This document shows, in pieces, positions 25,172-32,636 of a stretch of 52,321 bases of DNA; the first letter of the stretch is position 1, and each line of letters opens with the position of its first letter. The notes beneath the pieces are model-generated. The model searched no databases. It was not told the origin of the DNA and saw only the letters and a program-made list of their open reading frames with translations. Both the position numbers and the translations under genes were made by a program. The stretch is from Micavibrio sp. UBA6929 (lineage in GTDB: Bacteria > Pseudomonadota > Alphaproteobacteria > Micavibrionales > Micavibrionaceae). The stretch covers positions 1-52,321 of the forward strand of contig DKAJ01000012.1 in NCBI GenBank assembly GCA_002448815.1, given 5' to 3'.

Positions 25172-26143
25172 ATGAATCGCGTGCTTTCAGTTGTATCATT
25201 ATCGTTTGTTTTGCTGCTTGGGGGGTGTAACTCCACGCAGGCACCTGCACCTGTTGTGTATTATGGGCACACCGAAGGCGAGGGCAGCGCAGGCGTTCAT
25301 AATGTGATCTCGGGGGATACGCTCTATAGTATTTCTAACCGCTATAAAATTTCGATGCGCGATATCGTCTATGTGAACAAGTTAACCGCGCCGTTTAACC
25401 TTGCCGTGGGGCAACGCCTGAAATTGCCGCCACCGCGTGAATACCGCGTACGCAGTGGCGATAACCTGTATGCAATTTCCCGTATTTTCGAGGTCAGCCC
25501 AAGCGAGCTTGCCAATTTAAACAATATCTATGCGCCTTATACCGTGCAGACGGGGCAGGTTTTAACACTGCCGTCTGCAACGCCCAATGTTGTGACAGAA
25601 CAAGTCGCCGCGCGTGATTATAGTGCCCCTGCGGGTAAGGCTGTGCCTGCTGCGTCCGTATCGTCAAGTGACCTGCCTGCACCAACAACCAAGCCAACAA
25701 CAACGCGCACGGCGTCAACCAAAACGCCTGTACGTAAACCCAAAATTACGGCCAAGACACCAGCGCGCAGTAGTTCGAAATTTATGACGCCTGTACGCGG
25801 TAATGTGATTTCGAATTACGGCCCTAAATCAGGCGGTCTGCATAATGACGGCATTAATATTGCCGCGCCCAAAGGCACGCCCGTTGCGGCGGCAGAAAAT
25901 GGCGTTGTTGTCTATGTCGGGGATGAGCTTAAAGGCTCGGGCAATCTGGTCCTTATTCGTCATTCTGATCGCTGGATGAGCGCCTATGCTCATTTGGATA
26001 AAACAACCGTGAAGCGCGGTCAAACAATCAATCGAGGCTCAAAAATAGGCACAGTCGGCGACAGCGGATCCGTCACCACGCCGCAGCTTCATTTCGAATT
26101 GCGGCGCGGGACGCAAGCTATCAACCCAAAGCTTTACTTGTAA
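25172..26143 (+). CDS. NlpD-like lipoprotein: two LysM domains and a degenerate M23 (LytM) domain
   Basis: The 323-residue protein has a lipoprotein signal with lipobox LLGGC (Cys19), two LysM peptidoglycan-binding domains (about 44-87 and 90-134, each with SGDTLYSIS/SGDNLYAIS), a Thr/Pro/Lys-rich linker, and a C-terminal LytM/M23 domain from about 205. The first zinc motif reads LHNDGINIAAPKG, with Asn where active M23 enzymes have Asp. Like NlpD and DipM relatives it is probably an activator of cell-wall amidases in division rather than a peptidase. It ends in a 10-base overlap with the convergent MerT-like gene. Confidence 0.88.
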   Translation: MNRVLSVVSLSFVLLLGGCNSTQAPAPVVYYGHTEGEGSAGVHNVISGDTLYSISNRYKISMRDIVYVNKLTAPFNLAVGQRLKLPPPREYRVRSGDNLYAISRIFEVSPSELANLNNIYAPYTVQTGQVLTLPSATPNVVTEQVAARDYSAPAGKAVPAASVSSSDLPAPTTKPTTTRTASTKTPVRKPKITAKTPARSSSKFMTPVRGNVISNYGPKSGGLHNDGINIAAPKGTPVAAAENGVVVYVGDELKGSGNLVLIRHSDRWMSAYAHLDKTTVKRGQTINRGSKIGTVGDSGSVTTPQLHFELRRGTQAINPKLYL

Positions 26144-26532
26144 AAGATATCCGCCGCCAAAAAGGCGAAGAAAAATCCAATAAGGTAAATCACAATGGAT
26201 AGGCCTGTAATAATGGCCGAGATTTTGCGCAATCGCATACACGCCTTGGCCTTCGCAGGATCTGCAGGGCAGGGCGCATAACGCCCCCGCCACTGCATCA
26301 CACTAGAAAGCCCCAGCATAAAGCCAGCGCCCATAAAAATCGCAAGCTTATAGTCTGTGATAGCGGTAATCCAAGGCACTGCGCTGACAAACCCTGCTAG
26401 CGCCGCGCCCATGCCAAGCGTGACTAGTAGGGCAGGCAGCGCGCAGCAAAGCAATGTTCCCGTACTTGCAAAAAGGCTGAGTGTAGGAAGGATTGTTTGC
26501 TGCCAAAGGCTTTGCTTGGGATTACTCATCAC
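26134..26532 (-). CDS. MerT-like small membrane transport protein
   Basis: The 132-residue protein has about three to four hydrophobic segments. The first contains a Cys-Cys-Ala-Leu-Pro sequence (STGTLLCCALPALLVTLG) like the metal-relay Cys pair of MerT-type importers. A CPADPAKAKAC segment in a loop adds two more Cys. It follows the MerP-like gene with an 11-base overlap, so the two are coupled. No merA or merR is present; copper or another soft metal is as likely as mercury. Confidence 0.65.
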   Translation of the reverse strand: MMSNPKQSLWQQTILPTLSLFASTGTLLCCALPALLVTLGMGAALAGFVSAVPWITAITDYKLAIFMGAGFMLGLSSVMQWRGRYAPCPADPAKAKACMRLRKISAIITGLSIVIYLIGFFFAFLAADIFYK

Positions 26533-26809
26533 GTGATATCCCTTCGACGTTATATCCCGAATCCGTGATCAGCGCAGTAAGCGCATCATCACTCAGATTT
26601 TGTCCGTCTTTGAAATTGACCGTGATGATCTTCGTATCAAGGTTAACGTCAATATCACTGACGGCTTCTTGCTTGCCGAAGACTTTTTCAAGCGCGCGCG
26701 CACAAAAGTCACAGACAAGTCCGTTGACATTAATCATAGCGCTGGACGCAGCCATCGCAGGAGCGCTAAGCGTTACAAGGGAGAGTGTTAAAAGTGTTAA
26801 TTTTTTCAT
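26522..26809 (-). CDS. Periplasmic heavy-metal-binding (HMA) protein, MerP-like
   Basis: With the start at 26809, supported by AAAGGA about 9 bases upstream, the product has 95 residues. It has a cleavable signal (MKKLTLLTLSLVTLSAPAMA) and one HMA fold with the metal site NGLVCDFCARAL (Cys-x-x-Cys) and the ITVNFKDGQ strand. It should pick up a soft metal ion in the periplasm and pass it to the MerT-like partner encoded immediately downstream. Confidence 0.8.
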   Translation of the reverse strand: MKKLTLLTLSLVTLSAPAMAASSAMINVNGLVCDFCARALEKVFGKQEAVSDIDVNLDTKIITVNFKDGQNLSDDALTALITDSGYNVEGISRDE

Positions 26810-26850
26810 AGTTTTAAATCCTTTTAATGAAGTTTTAAATGTAAGCATGA

Positions 26851-27498
26851 TTAGTAGCGAATAACCCAGTTCAGGGTGACTTCGCCGCGATTACTCAGGC
26901 CTGCTTCGACCAAATGCACATCTTTGAACATGCGCACCAGCGGCGTGACGGTTACTGGATGTTCGGCCTCGGGCTCGTGATCGACCTGAACCATCATCCA
27001 TGTGTGTAAGTCGCCGTAATCCCCAATATAAGGGGCAACGCCAACACGCGCGGATTGTGTATAGTGATCGTCAATATCCCCCGCATCGAAATAGGTGTTC
27101 TCATACGAGGTAAAGAAACGCCGGTCTTCCCAGTCAAACGCAATGCCTGTAAAGAATGTGCCAGCCGTTTTGCCATCGTAATCACCATAATTACTGCGCG
27201 TCACGCCAGCCCCAGACTTGAGGTAAAAGTTGGCCTGCAAATCAGGTTTGTTCCAACGTTTGATCAGGTTGTTGACCTGAACACCGTTAAACCAAAATTC
27301 TTTGTCGCGGTTATATTGCGACCGAACGCCTAGCGAATACTTCGCCGTGGGGGAGTAGTGAATATGCACAGCATTATTACTGCCATTATTCGAGATCATA
27401 CTGGTCCATCCACCGGGATAGGACACAGGCCTTGCATAAGCACTGTTACACAGCGCACCTGCAAGAAGGCCAATAGCGGCCATTGTTTTAAATGTCAT
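26851..27498 (-). CDS. Outer-membrane beta-barrel-like protein of unknown function
   Basis: The 215-residue protein has a Sec signal (cleavage after NSAYA, about residue 22) and alternating amphipathic strands rich in Tyr, Trp, Asn and Asp. It ends in VTLNWVIRY, suggesting a small outer-membrane barrel; the final residue is aromatic. It begins the metal cassette ahead of the MerP-like gene (41-base gap). An inverted repeat AGGAT-CACA-ATCCT (27512-27499) covers its ribosome site. I do not recognise the family; a role in metal handling is inferred from its neighbours only. Confidence 0.6.
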   Translation of the reverse strand: MTFKTMAAIGLLAGALCNSAYARPVSYPGGWTSMISNNGSNNAVHIHYSPTAKYSLGVRSQYNRDKEFWFNGVQVNNLIKRWNKPDLQANFYLKSGAGVTRSNYGDYDGKTAGTFFTGIAFDWEDRRFFTSYENTYFDAGDIDDHYTQSARVGVAPYIGDYGDLHTWMMVQVDHEPEAEHPVTVTPLVRMFKDVHLVEAGLSNRGEVTLNWVIRY

Positions 27499-27554
27499 AG
27501 GATTGTGATCCTTCTAAAATAAATGTGAATATAAAAATATCGTGTAAATTTATT

Positions 27555-27794
27555 TTAGGATCTTGGCGGGCGCTGGGGTGGAGATTGGGTGAGGTCATGC
27601 GCATAAGCCTCACGCCAAAAGGCGGGCGTATAGGCAGGAACTGTCGCAGTGATATGATAGAAGGGCGTTGGCATAGTGCTGTTGATCGTGGCAGAGAACT
27701 GACACAGGCACAATCCATCGCAGATTTGTGATGTGGCCTGCGGCGTTTCATCATGGCACGGCATCTCAGCGCTCATCGCGCTATTATGCTCCAT
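27555..27794 (-). CDS. Cys-rich segment, probable second half of a frameshifted periplasmic protein
   Basis: A 79-residue frame that starts inside the end of the 27784-27903 frame, one base out of phase. It has the Met/His/Cys content expected after a signal peptide (MEHNSAMSAEMPCHDE, then CDGLCLC), like small copper-associated periplasmic proteins. It either restarts translation at ATG 27794 or is the rest of a single gene broken by one base. The AT-free, codon-like content and conserved-looking Cys motif argue that it was coding. Confidence 0.45.
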   Translation of the reverse strand: MEHNSAMSAEMPCHDETPQATSQICDGLCLCQFSATINSTMPTPFYHITATVPAYTPAFWREAYAHDLTQSPPQRPPRS

Positions 27795-27903
27795 ACTTGC
27801 GGTTTGTCATGCTCTCCATCGGGCACGAGCTTGCATGCACAGGGCTTAGCGAAGCGCCAAGCACAAACAAAAATGTCAGCAATATAGAAACATAAACCTT
27901 CAT
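27784..27903 (-). CDS. Signal-peptide fragment, first half of a probable frameshifted protein
   Basis: A 39-residue frame from ATG 27903: a clear Sec signal (MKVYVSILLTFLFVLGASL, cleavage after VHA), a short mature part with SCPMESM, then a stop. The reading frame of 27555-27794 overlaps its last ten bases and continues the expected Cys/His/Met-rich sequence. A near-consensus promoter lies directly upstream (27913-27941). On its own the product would be too short to be useful, so a one-base frameshift, programmed or accidental, is likely. Confidence 0.5.
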   Translation of the reverse strand: MKVYVSILLTFLFVLGASLSPVHASSCPMESMTNRKYGA

Positions 27904-27912
27904 ATTCTTATT

Positions 27913-27941
27913 ATTATAGGGCGAAGTGAAACGCCTGTCCA
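27913..27941 (-). promoter_or_regulatory. Strong promoter of the metal cassette
   Basis: On the minus strand, TGGACA (27941-27936) and the perfect TATAAT (27918-27913) are 17 bases apart. Transcription should start near 27906, only about three bases before ATG 27903, and there is no ribosome site, so the first mRNA would be leaderless or nearly so. Confidence 0.6.
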
Positions 27942-27983
27942 ATAGGCCCTGAGGAAATCTTGTGATCTTTCTATGGATAGTGC

Positions 27984-28011
27984 TTGAGTTTGCGGCTTTG
28001 CCCGTTATAGT
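27984..28011 (+). promoter_or_regulatory. Promoter of the yajC-secDF operon
   Basis: TTGAGT (27984-27989) and TATAGT (28006-28011) are 16 bases apart; the start would fall near 28018, giving a leader of about 30 bases with the ribosome site AGGGAG (28035-28040) before ATG 28047. Confidence 0.5.
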
Positions 28012-28046
28012 CTGGCGATTGAATTCAAAAACATAGGGAGTAATAT

Positions 28047-28616
28047 ATGTTGATTTCGGACGCTTACGCGCAAACTGCTGACTTGATGGCAACAACGCCA
28101 CCTGCACCAGACCCAATGTGGAACTTTGGCATGTTGGTTGTCATGATTGCCTTGTTCTACATCCTTTTGATTATGCCTCAACAAAAACGCTTTAAAGAGC
28201 ACCGCAAGATGCTATCTGCCTTGGAAAAAGGCGATGCAGTTGTAACGGGCGGCGGTCTTGTTGGTACAGTGTCAAAAATCATCAATGATGATGAAGTTGA
28301 AGTTGACCTTGGTAACAAAATCGTTGTGACGGTGCGCCGTGCGACAATTTCTGGTAAGGCCGGCGCAGAAGCTGCTCCCTTGAAAGAAGACAAAGCAGCG
28401 AAGACAGAGAAAAAAGCCCCCGCGAAAAAAGCCGCAGCCAAGAAAACTGCGACAAAGACGGCGGCAAACTCTGACGAGAAGCCTGCAGCGAAAAAAGCCC
28501 CTGCCAAGAAAACAACGAAAACAGCGGCGAAAAAGACTGCAACAAAGAAGGCTCCTGCCAAGAAAACAGCAGCCAAAAAAACAACAACCAAAAAAGCGCC
28601 TAAAAAAGACGCTTAA
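28047..28616 (+). CDS. yajC: Preprotein translocase subunit YajC with a Lys/Ala-rich tail
   Basis: YajC partners SecDF in the Sec holotranslocon. The first ~100 residues are canonical: a short periplasmic start, one membrane segment (MLVVMIALFYILLIMP, about 28-44), then QKRFKEHRKML and the VVTGGGLVGTVSKI beta domain. Unlike the usual length of about 110, this one has 189 residues. From about 105 to the end it is built almost only of Lys, Ala, Thr and Pro in repeats like KKAPAKKTA, resembling the tail of histone H1-like proteins, and it should face the cytoplasm. secD follows after 10 bases. Confidence 0.93.
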   Translation: MLISDAYAQTADLMATTPPAPDPMWNFGMLVVMIALFYILLIMPQQKRFKEHRKMLSALEKGDAVVTGGGLVGTVSKIINDDEVEVDLGNKIVVTVRRATISGKAGAEAAPLKEDKAAKTEKKAPAKKAAAKKTATKTAANSDEKPAAKKAPAKKTTKTAAKKTATKKAPAKKTAAKKTTTKKAPKKDA

Positions 28617-28626
28617 GGACTAAACA

Positions 28627-30156
28627 ATGTTACAGCTCGCCTCGTGGAAAAAAACACTGATACTTTTGACCTGCCTAGGCGGGCTGTTATTTGCGCTGCC
28701 TAATGTGCTGAATGCGGATTTGAAAGCATACTGGCCACATTGGTTGCCACAAAAAACGATTAACTTGGGACTGGATCTGCGCGGCGGTGCGCATTTGCTG
28801 TATCAGGTTGACCTTGAAAGCGTGTTTAAAGAACGCGCAGATATGATTAAACAAGACTTGCGCTCGACATTGCGAAAAGAAAAAATCGCTTATGCGCGCC
28901 TGTCTGTCGACGATGAAAGCGTTGTCCTGTTACTGCGTGATGCGCAGCAAGGAGAAGCCGCACGTAAACTCATCCGTAAATCCTATGCAGATTTGGATAT
29001 TGATGTTGCGGATGACGGCACCATGACCCTAAGCGCAAGTGAAGCGGGGCATAAACGCATCGTTGATCAAACGATTGCACAATCTATTGAAATTGTAAGA
29101 CGCCGCATTGATGAACTTGGCACGACTGAACCCTTGATCCAGCGCCAAGGCGAAGACCGCATCTTGGTGCAGGCACCAGGCGGCGATGCATCTGCGCTGA
29201 AGGCTGTTATTGGTACCACTGCGAAATTGAGCTTTCACTTATTGATGGAAGCAGGCAAAGCAGGGGGCATTACTCTGCCAGAGGCTGATAATCCAGCAAG
29301 CCGCCTTCGCCTGCAGCGTGAAGCCCTCATTACAGGGGATATGCTAGATGATGCATACCCAACCGATCAACAGGGGCGCGTGGCCATTGGTTTTCGCCTT
29401 AGTAACGTCGGTGGTCGTCGCTTTTGCGAGGTGACGCGCAATAATATCGGTAATCCATTTGCGATCGTTTTAGATGACGAAATCCTAAGCGCACCTGTTA
29501 TCCAGTCTGCAATCTGCGGCGGGTCGGGCGTGATTACAGGTAACTTTAATTATGCCAGTGCCAATGATCTTGCGACATTGCTGCGTGCAGGTGCGCTTCC
29601 CGCACCGCTTAGCGTCGTTGAAGAGCGCAGCGTCGGCCCATCACTTGGCGCAGATTCTGTTGCTGCCGGTAAAATCGCAGGCCTTATTGGCCTTGTCGGC
29701 GTATTGATTTTCATGATCGTCAGTTACGGCTTGTTTGGCATTTTTGCCGCAGGTGCGCTGGGCGTGAATGTGGCGCTGTTGATTGCGGTTCTATCGGGCA
29801 TTCAGGCGACCTTAACCTTACCGGGTATTGCAGGTATCGTTTTGACTATGGGCATGGCGGTGGATGCAAATGTCCTGATTTTTGAGCGCATCCGCGAGGA
29901 AATGCGCCTTGGCCGCAGCGCCATTAACGCGATCGAGGCAGGATATCGTCACGCAATGTCAACCATTGTCGATTCTAACCTGACCACACTTATTGCAGCC
30001 TTTATTTTATTCTCGTTCGGAACAGGCCCTGTCAAAGGCTTTGCCGTGACGCTAGCCATCGGCATTATGACGTCATTCTTCTCTGCTGTGATGGTGACAC
30101 GCCTGTTTGTGATTACGTGGCTGGCAAATCGCCGCCCAAAAGAACTCCCTATTTAA
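28627..30156 (+). CDS. secD: Protein translocase subunit SecD
   Basis: Uses the proton gradient to pull secreted proteins out of the Sec channel. The 509 residues include an N-terminal membrane segment, the D1 motif GLDLRGGAHLLYQVD at about 49-63, the periplasmic P1 domain with IVRRRIDELGTTEP, and five C-terminal membrane segments with AVDANVLIFERIREEM. It has the short alphaproteobacterial/E. coli-like domain set without large insertions. It lies between yajC and secF in one operon. Confidence 0.97.
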   Translation: MLQLASWKKTLILLTCLGGLLFALPNVLNADLKAYWPHWLPQKTINLGLDLRGGAHLLYQVDLESVFKERADMIKQDLRSTLRKEKIAYARLSVDDESVVLLLRDAQQGEAARKLIRKSYADLDIDVADDGTMTLSASEAGHKRIVDQTIAQSIEIVRRRIDELGTTEPLIQRQGEDRILVQAPGGDASALKAVIGTTAKLSFHLLMEAGKAGGITLPEADNPASRLRLQREALITGDMLDDAYPTDQQGRVAIGFRLSNVGGRRFCEVTRNNIGNPFAIVLDDEILSAPVIQSAICGGSGVITGNFNYASANDLATLLRAGALPAPLSVVEERSVGPSLGADSVAAGKIAGLIGLVGVLIFMIVSYGLFGIFAAGALGVNVALLIAVLSGIQATLTLPGIAGIVLTMGMAVDANVLIFERIREEMRLGRSAINAIEAGYRHAMSTIVDSNLTTLIAAFILFSFGTGPVKGFAVTLAIGIMTSFFSAVMVTRLFVITWLANRRPKELPI

Positions 30157-30178
30157 CTGCGAAAGAAAGTTGTCTCTG

Positions 30179-31132
30179 ATGAAGGGTCTTCACCTAATTC
30201 CTGATAATACGAATATAAATTTCATAGGATTGCGCTTTATTGCGTTTGCCTTATCGCTTGTCATGCTCGCAGGCAGCATTTATCTAACTGCCGTGGATGG
30301 CCTGAATTTTGGCGTTGATTTCACGGGCGGCACCGTTATTGAAATTCGCACGCAAACGCCACCTGATTTGGGCGAAATGCGAACTAATTTAAACAGCCTT
30401 GGCCTTGGTGCAATCTCCTTGCAGGAGTTTGGCGAGCCTAATGACCTGCTGATCCGCTTGCCTCAGCAAGAGGGCGGCACCGAAGCGCAGAAGGCGGCAA
30501 TTGACGCGGTGCAAGTGGCGCTGCATGCGCAGCTTGGCGAAGGCGAGGATGCTTATGACCTGCGCCGCACAGAATTTGTTGGGCCGCAAGTTGGTAAGGA
30601 ATTAAAACAACAAGGCGTTAACGCCGTCTTATTCGCGATGTTTGGTATTTTATGCTACATCTGGTTGCGTTTTGAATGGCAATTCAGTGTCGCGGCTGTG
30701 GCGGCTTTGTTGCATGATACAATTGCAATTATTGGCTTTTTCGCATTAACGCAAATGGAATTTAACCTCTCGACCGTGGCCGCGATTTTGATGGTTGCGG
30801 GGTACTCGATTAACGATACGGTTGTTGTCTTTGACCGTGTGCGCGAGGATTTGCGCCGCTATAAGAAAAAGCCACTCCCTGATCTTTTCAATATGTCGAT
30901 TAACCATATGCTTGACCGGACTTTGATTACATCACTGACGACACTGATTGCGCTTGTGGCCTTATATGTTTATGGCGGTGAAGTGTTGCGCGGGTTTATC
31001 AGCGCGCTGATCGTCGGGATCGTTGTCGGGACATATTCATCAACATATATCGCAACCTCATTGTTGTTGTTTACCGATGTGCGCAAAGGCAAAATTGCCC
31101 AAGACCCCGAAGAAAAAACAGACGAAGATTAA
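30179..31132 (+). CDS. secF: Protein translocase subunit SecF
   Basis: Forms a complex with SecD. About 317 residues from ATG 30179; TTG 30170 is an alternative three codons upstream, with purines GAAAGAAAG just before it. Motifs: GVDFTGGTVIEIRTQ after the first membrane segment, GPQVGKELKQQG, and SINDTVVVFDRVREDLRR in the membrane part. Six membrane segments are expected. The next gene, an Mth938-type protein, begins 9 bases after its stop. Confidence 0.96.
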   Translation: MKGLHLIPDNTNINFIGLRFIAFALSLVMLAGSIYLTAVDGLNFGVDFTGGTVIEIRTQTPPDLGEMRTNLNSLGLGAISLQEFGEPNDLLIRLPQQEGGTEAQKAAIDAVQVALHAQLGEGEDAYDLRRTEFVGPQVGKELKQQGVNAVLFAMFGILCYIWLRFEWQFSVAAVAALLHDTIAIIGFFALTQMEFNLSTVAAILMVAGYSINDTVVVFDRVREDLRRYKKKPLPDLFNMSINHMLDRTLITSLTTLIALVALYVYGGEVLRGFISALIVGIVVGTYSSTYIATSLLLFTDVRKGKIAQDPEEKTDED

Positions 31133-31141
31133 GGCTTTATC

Positions 31142-31528
31142 ATGGATGTTACACCGCTGGTCAGGTCTGATGCGCAAGTCATCCAATCTTATGCCGGTGG
31201 CGGATTTAAAATCTCGTCCACGCAATATGACGGCCCGCATTACGTGTCTATCGAAACGGTTACCCCGTGGACTGCGGCAAAGGGCAAAACTGTCAAAGAC
31301 CTTACCTTAGAGGATTTTCAGCCCTTAATCGAGGTACGCGCAGACATTGATGTTGTGCTGCTTGGCACGGGCGAGAAGATTGGGCTTCTTTCCTCTGCGA
31401 TGCGTAATGCGTTAAAGCAAGCTGGCCTCACCGTTGAGGTCATGGACACAGGCGCGGCGTGCCGAACCTATAATGTGTTGATTGCAGATGGTCGGCGCGT
31501 TGTTGCTGCTTTATTGCCCACCGCATAA
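31142..31528 (+). CDS. Mth938/NDUFAF3-like protein
   Basis: The 128-residue protein matches the Mth938 (DUF498) fold: SYAGGGFKIS, then DVVLLGTGEKIGLLSS and GLTVEVMDTGAACRTYNVLIADGRRV, with the parts in the usual order. Eukaryotic members (NDUFAF3) help to assemble respiratory complex I. Bacterial members commonly follow secF in alphaproteobacteria, as here (9 bases). The biochemical role is not established. Confidence 0.85.
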   Translation: MDVTPLVRSDAQVIQSYAGGGFKISSTQYDGPHYVSIETVTPWTAAKGKTVKDLTLEDFQPLIEVRADIDVVLLGTGEKIGLLSSAMRNALKQAGLTVEVMDTGAACRTYNVLIADGRRVVAALLPTA

Positions 31529-31534
31529 GCGCCG

Positions 31535-32623
31535 TTAAAAACGGTATCCCAATGAAATAGCGCCAAATAAAGATTGGTCATCTTGCCCGCGAAACTCGCG
31601 GCTGCGCCAGTTCAGCGTATAAGAAATCTGTGTCTTGCCGTAATTCATCGATAATCCCGCATTAAAATCGGCAACGGTATAGCGCTTATCGACCGAAGGA
31701 CTGTCACGGAAACTATTCCCGTCTAGAAAGATGTTGCGGCCAATCAGGCGCGTTTCGCCGCCTGCAAACAGTGACCATGCAAAAGTGTCGGTAGGCACCG
31801 CGAAATAGCCACTGCCGGGAATAGCTGGGCGTACGCGCGGCGGCAGGGATTGCCATTTAAATCGCGCAGGAGTGATCTGAAATGTGGCGCCCGCATTGGC
31901 ATAGGTATAAATATTTCCCGCCGTCAGTCCCGCATGCGGGATCAAACGCGTTGTAAAAGGGCCAGCATCGCGGCTGAAATATCCTGGCCATCGCCTTTGC
32001 CATGACAGGATGACGCCAGGCTCGTTATGGAGCTGCGAATCCCAGCCAGATGGATTGTCGGCATTAATGGTGTGATGCACGGCATCTTGGACTTCCTCGC
32101 CAAGGGCCCATGGCCCTACAATGCCTAAGGTCATCTCTAAATCATCAATATGATTTTCACTAAGGGTTGTTAACCCCGCCGATCCGTAAAGAAACGCCGC
32201 ATATGGTCTGTCTTGTGGGTCGGGTACGGCCGCCGTAATATCGTTGGGCGTATACAGATTTTGCCCGAAAGAATAATAAACCGAGGTTGTATCATTGACC
32301 TCAAACTGAGGGATGAAATCCGCAATGGTTTTGCTGAATTCTGGTGGAGCCTTGGAATAATCAAAATAGGTCAGGCGCACGCCGTTAGTATAATTACGGT
32401 CTTGCCCGTTGCCGAACAGATCATTTTCAACAGTGAGGGTGAAAAAGCTTGCATCTGTTTTGCGAATATAATTCGGGATGCTGTCATAAAAGCTCTGCTT
32501 AGCAGGGGACGCCGCTTGAGCGTCGTCTGCCAAGGCTTGGCGCGGCGCGGCAATGCCAGCAGAAAAAGCGAAAAGCCCAAGGCAGAGCAGGGGCTTTTGC
32601 AAGATGTGTAAATATGGGCGCAT
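31535..32623 (-). CDS. Lipid A deacylase, LpxR family
   Basis: Outer-membrane barrel that removes 3'-acyloxyacyl chains from lipid A. With ATG 32623 the product has 362 residues and a signal peptide (to about ALA, residue 31); a longer TTG start at 32644 would overlap sodB. Family motifs are TVENDLFGNGQDRNYTNG with the catalytic-region Asn-Asp and Thr, DRPYAAFLYG, and QDAVHHTINADNPSGWDSQL followed by NEPG with the conserved His and Glu. It ends SLGYRF, a barrel C-terminus. It follows sodB on the minus strand and converges with the Mth938 gene. Confidence 0.88.
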   Translation of the reverse strand: MRPYLHILQKPLLCLGLFAFSAGIAAPRQALADDAQAASPAKQSFYDSIPNYIRKTDASFFTLTVENDLFGNGQDRNYTNGVRLTYFDYSKAPPEFSKTIADFIPQFEVNDTTSVYYSFGQNLYTPNDITAAVPDPQDRPYAAFLYGSAGLTTLSENHIDDLEMTLGIVGPWALGEEVQDAVHHTINADNPSGWDSQLHNEPGVILSWQRRWPGYFSRDAGPFTTRLIPHAGLTAGNIYTYANAGATFQITPARFKWQSLPPRVRPAIPGSGYFAVPTDTFAWSLFAGGETRLIGRNIFLDGNSFRDSPSVDKRYTVADFNAGLSMNYGKTQISYTLNWRSREFRGQDDQSLFGAISLGYRF

Positions 32624-32636
32624 TGATGCCGCGATC

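Noticed and set aside
26134..26809. Mercury-resistance operon
   Set aside because: MerT- and MerP-like proteins are present but no merA reductase or merR regulator; the metal is undetermined.
27488..27754. 88-codon minus-strand frame
   Set aside because: It is a shadow of the Cys-rich frame at 27555-27794; its product has no signal or family pattern.
28178..28591. Hydrophobic open frame opposite yajC
   Set aside because: It is the complement of the Lys/Ala repeat codons, which read as Phe/Leu/Ala on the other strand; no start context of its own.
28380..28610. Possible tandem-repeat or CRISPR-like array
   Set aside because: The repetition is protein-level (Lys/Ala/Pro/Thr codons) with irregular units and no spacers.
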